This document shows, in pieces, positions 55,099 through 64,000 of a stretch of 64,000 bases of DNA. The stretch spans positions 62,001 through 126,000 of the forward strand of contig NZ_PJEO01000011.1 in the NCBI RefSeq assembly GCF_002843175.1, in the 5' to 3' direction. The notes beneath the pieces were generated by a model that had not been told where the DNA came from, made no database searches, and saw only the letters and a program-made list of their open reading frames with translations. The translations under genes were made by a program, and so were the position numbers. The DNA comes from Confluentibacter flavum (lineage in GTDB: Bacteria; Bacteroidota; Bacteroidia; Flavobacteriales; Flavobacteriaceae). The stretch's first letter is position 1; the number at the start of each line of letters is the position of its first letter.

Positions 55099-56948
55099 TT
55101 TTTCACTTAAATATACAAGACACTTTAAGTAAACTATTGCATCAAGAAGATACAGATGGTGATAAAAAAATCACTATTGAAGATAAAGGTTTAAAAACAT
55201 TTGTAGTTAAAACAACTTCTGGGGAAGATTACATAATTAAAGGCACCTACCATCTTTCTAATTTATTGCAAGAATTGGCAATTGCAAAACTTGAAGGTTG
55301 TAATGTTGCCAAAATCCCATTATCTAAAATTGAAGAGCCGCCAGTAACACGTATTTCTAGATTAATAAAAGATTATTTTTGGGAAGCTCTTACCAGAACC
55401 ATGGATAAAAACGGTGTAGAGGATCTTATTCACGATACAAAAAATGAATCATTAACTTCAAGTAAATTAAGAATATACATTCCGTATCAAGATTCGGTAG
55501 CTTTCAATTATTATAAAAATCTTGAATCATCATTGCCCATAGAAACCATTCAGCTACCAGAAAACGTAACGCCTCAGTTCGTAAAATCCATTAACATTAA
55601 ACCAGGCATATTATCATTAAAACTTCAAGAAAATAATGGTTTAATTGAAGGTGTTCCATTTGTAGTTCCTGGTGGGCGTTTTAATGAGATGTACGGTTGG
55701 GATAGTTATTTCGAGTCGGTTGGATTGTTAATTGATGGTAAAGTTGAATTATCTAAAGCTATGGCAGATAATTTTCAATACGAAATTGAATATTATGGTA
55801 AAATTTTAAATGCCAACAGATCTTATTATTTAACCAGAACCCAACCGCCTTTTTATACCAGTTTAATTAAGGAAGTTTTTGAATTAGCAAAAGATAAAAC
55901 ATGGTTGAAAAGCCATCTTCAAACCGCAATAAAAGAATATGAAACGGTATGGATGGTAAAAGGAAAACGGCTTACAGACAATGAGCTTAACCGATATTTG
56001 GCTGAAGGTATTGGGCTTCCACCTGAATGTGAAGAAGGTCATTTTGATACGGTTCTTAAACCATTTGCCGATGCACTAAATATGAGTGTTAGAGATTATG
56101 AAAAACGATATGCCGAAGGTGCTATTAGCAATGATGCTTTAGATATTTATTTTACACATGATAGGACTGTAAGAGAATCTGGTCACGACACTTCTTATAG
56201 AATTGAAGGTCATTGTGCGGACTTAAACCTTGTGGAACTTAATGCGATGTTGTATAAATATGAAAGAGATTTTTCAGAAATAATTGAGAGTGAATTTAAT
56301 GGTGAGTTTCAAGGATACACTACTACTTATTGGAAAGATAAAGCGAAAACCAGAAAAAAAGCTGTCGATAAATATTTATGGAACGACAGTAAAGGCTTGT
56401 ATTTTGATTTTAATGTTATCACCAATCAGCAATCACAATTTATTGGGGCAACAACCTTAATACCATTGTGGGCTAATTTGTGTTCAGAGCATCAAGCTAA
56501 TAAACTTGTTAAAACAGCCATCCCATTACTAAAAGAAAAAGGAGGAATTGCAGGTAGTACAAAAGCAAGTATTGAAATGGTTTCTAAAAATCAACCCCAA
56601 CGCCAATGGGATTATCCAAATGGATGGGCACCGCATCAAATGATAATCTGGAAAGGATTGTTAAATTATGGTTTTGTTGAAGAAGCACAGGAATTAATTT
56701 ATAGATGGTTGTTCATGATTACTAAAAGTGTTGTGGATTATAATGGAACTATACCCGAAAAATACAATGTTGTTGAAGCTACCCACAAAGTATATGCAGA
56801 ATATGGCAATGTAGGCACCAATTTTCAATACATATCTCAAGGTGGTTTTGGCTGGATGAATGCTTCCTATCAATATGGTTTATCCTTATTAAAACAGGAA
56901 TACATAAAAAAACTAAATAATCTTATCGAGCCAAAATTAATTTTTTGA
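55095..56948 (+). CDS. GH37 trehalase with neutral-trehalase-type calcium motif
   Basis: A 617-residue cytoplasmic trehalase (no signal peptide), alpha,alpha-trehalose to two glucose. Trehalase signature 1 is seen at residues 192-205 (PGGRFNEMYGWDSY), signature 2 as QRQWDYPNGWAP near residue 503, and the acid region RESGHDTSYR near 373. The late ATHKVYAEYGNVGTNFQYISQGG holds the base. Residues 18-30 (EDTDGDKKITIED) match the EF-like calcium loop of fungal neutral trehalases such as yeast Nth1 (Trehalase_Ca-bi). The family call is firm. It is coupled to the upstream MFS gene by a 4-base overlap. Confidence 0.92.
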   Translation: MIFHLNIQDTLSKLLHQEDTDGDKKITIEDKGLKTFVVKTTSGEDYIIKGTYHLSNLLQELAIAKLEGCNVAKIPLSKIEEPPVTRISRLIKDYFWEALTRTMDKNGVEDLIHDTKNESLTSSKLRIYIPYQDSVAFNYYKNLESSLPIETIQLPENVTPQFVKSINIKPGILSLKLQENNGLIEGVPFVVPGGRFNEMYGWDSYFESVGLLIDGKVELSKAMADNFQYEIEYYGKILNANRSYYLTRTQPPFYTSLIKEVFELAKDKTWLKSHLQTAIKEYETVWMVKGKRLTDNELNRYLAEGIGLPPECEEGHFDTVLKPFADALNMSVRDYEKRYAEGAISNDALDIYFTHDRTVRESGHDTSYRIEGHCADLNLVELNAMLYKYERDFSEIIESEFNGEFQGYTTTYWKDKAKTRKKAVDKYLWNDSKGLYFDFNVITNQQSQFIGATTLIPLWANLCSEHQANKLVKTAIPLLKEKGGIAGSTKASIEMVSKNQPQRQWDYPNGWAPHQMIIWKGLLNYGFVEEAQELIYRWLFMITKSVVDYNGTIPEKYNVVEATHKVYAEYGNVGTNFQYISQGGFGWMNASYQYGLSLLKQEYIKKLNNLIEPKLIF

Positions 56949-57017
56949 AGGATTTTATTTAAATGTTAATAAAACTAAACAATATGAAGAACATCACATT
57001 TTTGGGTTTGTTATTTA

Positions 57018-57339
57018 TGACTGGATAGAACGGACACCAATAATGACTAACAAAGGGCAGCATATTCTAAAAGGTCAGTCGCTTAGTCAAAGTTTGGCTC
57101 AACATAAATTGTTTGCTGATAAAATGATAGCCTTGGTAAAAGTAGCAGAGGAAACCAACCAAACGGAGTTTATTTTTGACAGACTCAATATGCAATACAA
57201 TACCCAAGTTCAACAGCAGTCCAAAATGTTGTCCACCATTATGGAACCCTTTATTATTTTAATTGTAGGTGTACTGGTTGGTGTTATTCTTATTGCCATG
57301 TACTTGACAATGTTTAAGTTAAGTAGTGTGATTGGGTAG
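57018..57339 (+). pseudogene. type II secretion F-like protein, C-terminal fragment
   Basis: Only the end of a GspF/PilC-type inner-membrane protein is present: RTPIMTNKGQHILKGQSLSQ, LFADKMIALVKVAEETNQTE, the turn QQQSKMLSTIMEPF and the last membrane helix IILIVGVLVGVILIAMYL. A full gene would be about 350 codons; fewer than 110 remain, and no other secretion gene is in the island. The open part starts at Met 57043. It is probably a scar left by recombination at the right end of the element. Confidence 0.75.
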
Positions 57340-57742
57340 AATAACTCAATTAGTTTGCTTTGTTTTTATTTAGAATATCTGAGGCTAAGCTTTTATATTT
57401 TATCAGCAATTAACTAACAAGCCTTTTATAATTACTCAAATGTGCTAGTGATTTAGAATTTGGTTTTTGTTAATATTATGAGAGACAAAAACGATAGGAG
57501 TATTAAAACATAATAAATATTATTAAGCAGTTTAATAATCTAGATCACTTCCATTAATCTATAATAAAAAACATTAATTTAAATTATGTTTTTTTACCAT
57601 ATTTTGTATATTGGCAATCTCAAAAGACAGATAAAATTTGTTTTTAAATAGTTCTTTTTGACTTTAGTGTGCAATTCGGTGAACCATACTAAATTAAAAG
57701 TGTTTAAAATACTGATAATAAAGGGGTTGCGGATTTGTTGAA
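57340..57742. other. 403-base gene-free right end of the island
   Basis: Very AT-rich. I see no gene. Toward its end, GTGTGCAAT (57669-57677) echoes the GGTGTGCAATCA block near the left end and may be an integrase arm site. The last bases before the repeat (GGTTGCGGATTTGTTGAAAATCCTGCC) imitate a tRNA T arm without restoring it. Confidence 0.45.
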
Positions 57743-57759
57743 AATCCTGCCACCCCGAC
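57743..57759 (+). repeat. att core, right copy
   Basis: Exact 17-bp copy of the tRNA-Pro 3' end AATCCTGCCACCCCGAC. The bases just before it no longer form the T loop, so this is the displaced copy rather than a second tRNA gene. Confidence 0.88.
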
Positions 57760-57781
57760 TTTTTAGTATATCAAATAGTGT

Positions 57782-57817
57782 CAAAAACTTGGTAATCGAA
57801 TGATTATCAAGTTTTTG
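57782..57817 (+). terminator. hairpin beyond the right att, homologue of the tRNA terminator
   Basis: Perfect 10-bp stem CAAAAACTTG / CAAGTTTTTG with a 16-nt loop (GTAATCGAATGATTAT). The left hairpin at 26519 has loop TTAATTATATGATTAT. Position, loop length and loop sequence agree, but the stems differ. Confidence 0.65.
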
Positions 57818-57864
57818 CATTTTAAAGGCTCTCATTTAATTTGCTTTGGTTTGATTAAAAAAGT

Positions 57865-57936
57865 GACCTATTCGGTTACCACTTTCAAAAACCCATAAAA
57901 AAGGTAACCGAATGCATTGATTTGACTTTTGTTTTT
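57865..57936. promoter_or_regulatory. candidate arm sites of a second, lost integrase
   Basis: Two 7-bp direct repeats AGTGACC and GGTTACC 12 bp apart, a perfect 11-bp inverted repeat ATTCGGTTACC (57870-57880) / GGTAACCGAAT (57903-57913), then TTTGACTTTTGTTTTT at 57921-57936. The left island end has the same order (GGTGTGC repeats 12 bp apart, then TTTGACTTTCGTTTTT at 26673). No integrase gene follows here. Confidence 0.5.
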
Positions 57937-57961
57937 AATGTTCTCTTATTATCAAGTAATC

Positions 57962-60358
57962 TCACCAAATAACATCTATTTTTTCGCCCTTTTTTAACTC
58001 AATTTCCTTTTGTTCGTTATTGTAAACTAAGGTTGCTTTTCCTGATATTTTAGAAGTTATTTGTGTTTTTGTTAATGCGTTATTTTTCCACACCATAGAG
58101 ATTTCAAAGCCACCACGGGCACATATACCTTTTATAGAACCATCTTTCCAAGCATCAGGTAAAGCAGGTAATAAATAGATTTTATCATTAGTTGATTGCA
58201 TGAGCATTTCAATAACGGCAGCGGCACCACCAAAATTGCCATCTATTTGAAATGGAGGGTGTGCATCAAAAAGATTGGGATAAGTACCTCCGTGCCCTTT
58301 GTGAATTCCAGTGGACTTGTCGGGGTCAACATATTTAAGTAATTCCCTGTACATTTTATAGGCACGATTGCCATCCCAAAGCCTTGCCCATAGATTTATG
58401 CGCCATCCTTTGGACCAGCCTGTGGTTTCGTCACCTTTTATTTCTAAAGTTGTTCTGGAAGCATCAGCTAGATCTGGAGTATTGGTTACGGTAATATGGT
58501 TTCCGGGATAGAGACCAAAAAGATGGGATTGATGGCGGTGTTTTGGGTCTTCATCTTCCCAATCATAATACCATTCTTGCAAATTACCTTTTTTCCCAAT
58601 AGTGTAGGGATGTAAATTGTTTTTTGCCTTAATGACTTCATCTAGAAATTCATCATGAATGTCTAAAGTTTTTGAGGCACTAATAAAATTATTAAATAAT
58701 TCCCTTATCATAGCTAAATCGGCCGTTGCACCGTACAAAGTGGCTCCATGATAACCTGTTGGGGTAATATAAATGTTTTCTGGTGACGTTGAGGGGGATG
58801 TTATCCAATGCCCTTTATCATCTTTCACCATCCATTCCAAACAAAATTGTACAGCACCCTTCATTAATGGATAGGCATCTTCCTTTAAATAATTTTTATC
58901 TTGAGTAAAAGAATAATGCTCCCATAAATGTGTAGCAAGCCAAGTGCCACCCATATTCCAATTTGCCCAATTAGGATCACCACCACCAAAATCGCCAACA
59001 GGATTACTCAATGCCCATATATCGGAGTTTTGGCAAGCTGCCCAACCATTGACACCATAATAGGTTTTGGCCGTAACGGCTCCAGTAGTTGCAACATTTT
59101 TTATAAAAGTTAATAAAGGCTTATGTAATTCTGAAAGGTTTGCAATTTCTGCAAGCCAATAATTTTCTTCGGCATTAATGTTTAAGGTGTAATTACTGCT
59201 CCATGGTGGACGCATATAAGGATTCCAAATGCCCTGTAAGTTAGCAGGAACACCTTCTGTTCTTGATGAAGATATTAGCAAATACCTTCCAAAATTAAAA
59301 TATAGAATTTCTAAATTTTTATCTTCAGGGCCATCCTTATAACGTAATAGCCTTTCGTCTGTTGGTAATTTAGGAGCATCGGAATTTCCTAAATCTAAGG
59401 CAACACGGTTGTATAATTCTTGGTAATCTTTTATATGCCTTTCTTTTAAGGATGTATATGATTTTTTATAAGCTTTTTCAAGATTTTTTATAGCTAATGC
59501 TTTGTTATCAACGCCTTCAGTCACTGGATTTTTATCAAAGCCATTAAAACTGGTCGCTATGGAAACATAGATAGTAGCTTCAGTACAATTTTTGAGCTCT
59601 ATGGAATTACCAGTGTTTATTACATTTCCATCTTTGTTTGAAACTTTAAAAAGGGTTGTAAAACGAGTGCCTTTTTTCTCATCAAATAGGATGGCATTTG
59701 GTATATCCCCTCTATAGCTTGGTTCTGCATGATAAGGCGCATAACCATTAACTTTCATGATGTTTTTTTCTCTTGTGATATTGTATTTTAAAAGACTTTC
59801 AAACCCAATGGAACAATTAATGGATTCTTTCTTATTACTTGTTAGGTGAATAACCATTATTTGGTCTGGGTAGGATATAAAATATTCACGCTGAAATTTA
59901 ACACCATTGGTTTCATAAGATACTTTGGAAATAGCGTTGCTAATATCAAGTTCCCTGTGGTAATTTTTAAATGTTTCTTGGTCTTTATAATGTATGGATA
60001 TAGTTCCTAAAGGTGCATAGGATTGAGAAAACTGACCTTGAATAAAACGGTTTAACGAATCGGCAAGCTTATAGTTCCCTTCTTTTAAAGCGTTTCTAAC
60101 GGGCTCCACATATTTGTAAGCTTCAGGATTATTGTTGGGGTTTATAGGTTCGCCCGACCATAATGTGGCGTCGTTAAGGTATATTTTATCTGAACTCACA
60201 CCCCCAAAAACAGAAGCCCCCATTTTGCCGTTACCTAATACCAAGGTTTCCTCAAAGTAATTGGCGGGTTCATCATACCATAAAACTTGGCTTGATTGAG
60301 AATAACAGAGGCTAGGAACAGATAAAAGAATAATTAAGATGGATAACGGTTTAATCAT
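57962..60358 (-). CDS. GH95 alpha-L-fucosidase-like enzyme
   Basis: A 798-residue exported enzyme (signal peptide to about residue 20, SLCYSQ) with the GH95 layout. An N-terminal beta domain opens LWYDEPANYFEETLVLGNGKMGASVFGG. The (alpha/alpha)6 barrel shows NLQGIWNPYMRPPWSSNYTLN (about 376-396), EENYWLAEIANLSELHKPL, the acid-bearing DEDPKHRHQSHLFGLYPG (about 600) and IDGNFGGAAAVIEML near 706. GH95 members cleave alpha-1,2-L-fucose or alpha-L-galactose by inversion. The late Asp and the two Asn that form the catalytic set in AfcA are in place. The gene is divergent from the GH2 gene and may belong to a second island. Confidence 0.9.
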   Translation of the reverse strand: MIKPLSILIILLSVPSLCYSQSSQVLWYDEPANYFEETLVLGNGKMGASVFGGVSSDKIYLNDATLWSGEPINPNNNPEAYKYVEPVRNALKEGNYKLADSLNRFIQGQFSQSYAPLGTISIHYKDQETFKNYHRELDISNAISKVSYETNGVKFQREYFISYPDQIMVIHLTSNKKESINCSIGFESLLKYNITREKNIMKVNGYAPYHAEPSYRGDIPNAILFDEKKGTRFTTLFKVSNKDGNVINTGNSIELKNCTEATIYVSIATSFNGFDKNPVTEGVDNKALAIKNLEKAYKKSYTSLKERHIKDYQELYNRVALDLGNSDAPKLPTDERLLRYKDGPEDKNLEILYFNFGRYLLISSSRTEGVPANLQGIWNPYMRPPWSSNYTLNINAEENYWLAEIANLSELHKPLLTFIKNVATTGAVTAKTYYGVNGWAACQNSDIWALSNPVGDFGGGDPNWANWNMGGTWLATHLWEHYSFTQDKNYLKEDAYPLMKGAVQFCLEWMVKDDKGHWITSPSTSPENIYITPTGYHGATLYGATADLAMIRELFNNFISASKTLDIHDEFLDEVIKAKNNLHPYTIGKKGNLQEWYYDWEDEDPKHRHQSHLFGLYPGNHITVTNTPDLADASRTTLEIKGDETTGWSKGWRINLWARLWDGNRAYKMYRELLKYVDPDKSTGIHKGHGGTYPNLFDAHPPFQIDGNFGGAAAVIEMLMQSTNDKIYLLPALPDAWKDGSIKGICARGGFEISMVWKNNALTKTQITSKISGKATLVYNNEQKEIELKKGEKIDVIW

Positions 60359-63868
<3,510 letters not shown>

Positions 63869-63873
63869 TTAAA

Positions 63874-64000
63874 ATGATGAAGTATTTTAAACATTTTAGA
63901 ACATTTTATCTCATACTTCTGGTTTTCTTTGTTAAGAATGTGGATTGTATGGCACAAAAAGAACCTGTTTTAGAAATCACATTGCATACAAATAAAACAT
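63874..64000 (+). CDS. secreted protein, 5' end only
   Basis: Forty-two codons before the window ends. Two Met codons in tandem, then a hydrophobic signal sequence (FRTFYLILLVFFVKNVDCMAQ) and the mature start KEPVLEITLHTNKT. It starts 5 bases after the GH2 stop and is thus in the same operon. A Cys precedes MAQ but does not fit a lipobox well. Too little is visible to assign a function; another glycan-degrading enzyme is likely from context. Confidence 0.6.
   Translation, partial: MMKYFKHFRTFYLILLVFFVKNVDCMAQKEPVLEITLHTNKT

Larger units (their letters stand above)
26479..57759. mobile_element. about 31-kb genomic island at tRNA-Pro carrying an alpha-glucoside utilisation locus
   Basis: Bounded by exact 17-bp direct repeats derived from tRNA-Pro, with a tyrosine recombinase 225 bases inside the left repeat. 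The cargo is a LacI-controlled SusC/SusD locus with GH65, GH13 and GH37 enzymes and two MFS transporters. The 1.6 kb behind the integrase and the right 0.8 kb hold truncated genes (SEC-C, XRE, a GspF fragment). I see no relaxase, coupling protein or conjugation genes. The island therefore looks like an integrated element that has lost, or never had, self-transfer, although excision might still be possible with the intact integrase. Confidence 0.85.

Noticed and set aside
57721-57759. A second tRNA-Pro gene
   Set aside because: Only the 3' part of the tRNA is present; there is no D arm or anticodon arm upstream, and the T loop is not formed.

Overview
The window reads as a chromosomal segment of a member of the Flavobacteriaceae (Bacteroidota). 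The evidence is strongly AT-rich DNA, TTG-N20-TAnnTTTG promoters, starts without Shine-Dalgarno boxes, SusC/SusD-type outer-membrane genes with carboxypeptidase-regulatory N-termini, many lipoproteins, and an EttA gene preceded by the small membrane protein that is its usual neighbour in this family. The genus cannot be fixed from the sequence alone.

Bases 1-26.3 kb are ordinary chromosome. They hold the 5' two thirds of uvrA, an RlpA-like protein, and two barrel-less TonB-plug fusions (one with a von Willebrand A domain, one with a DUF2135 domain). Next comes an envelope sugar-oxidation pair: a DUF1080 lipoprotein and a beta-propeller dehydrogenase-like protein with a C-terminal cupredoxin. 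These are followed by an acyl-CoA carboxylase beta subunit, an FMN reductase-GNAT-MarR operon with pirin downstream, an OmpA protein, the small membrane protein plus ettA, a Nudix hydrolase, an NlpC/P60 protein, a thiolase and a PgpH-type HD phosphodiesterase. Two tRNA genes, Ser(GCU) and Pro(UGG), end this part.

From 26.48 to 57.76 kb lies an integrated genomic island of about 31 kb. The last 15 bases of tRNA-Pro and one following base, with one T-loop base before them (17 bp in all), recur exactly at 57743-57759, and a tyrosine recombinase sits just inside the tRNA end. Behind the integrase is a decayed mobility and regulation zone with hairpins, nested inverted repeats, a start-less SEC-C gene, a truncated and frameshifted XRE regulator and an intact ImmA/IrrE peptidase. 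The rest is a polysaccharide or oligosaccharide utilisation locus for alpha-glucosides, most likely trehalose-related. It has a LacI regulator and a GH65 enzyme on one strand. On the other strand are SusC, SusD, two FG-GAP lipoproteins, a vanadium-haloperoxidase-like protein, a GyrI-like protein, two GH13 alpha-glucosidases, a dead kinase gene, two MFS transporters and a GH37 trehalase. Two near-identical LacI-type operators lie on either side of a dead IS200/IS605 transposase in the divergent control region.

Beyond 57.76 kb, the sequence just outside the right repeat has the same architecture as the sequence just inside the left repeat: a hairpin with a 16-nt loop, two 7-bp direct repeats 12 bp apart, and a TTTGACTTT(C/T)GTTTTT block. 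It leads not to an integrase but to a GH95 and a GH2 enzyme. This suggests a second, integrase-less carbohydrate island stacked in tandem at the same tRNA gene, continuing past the window.
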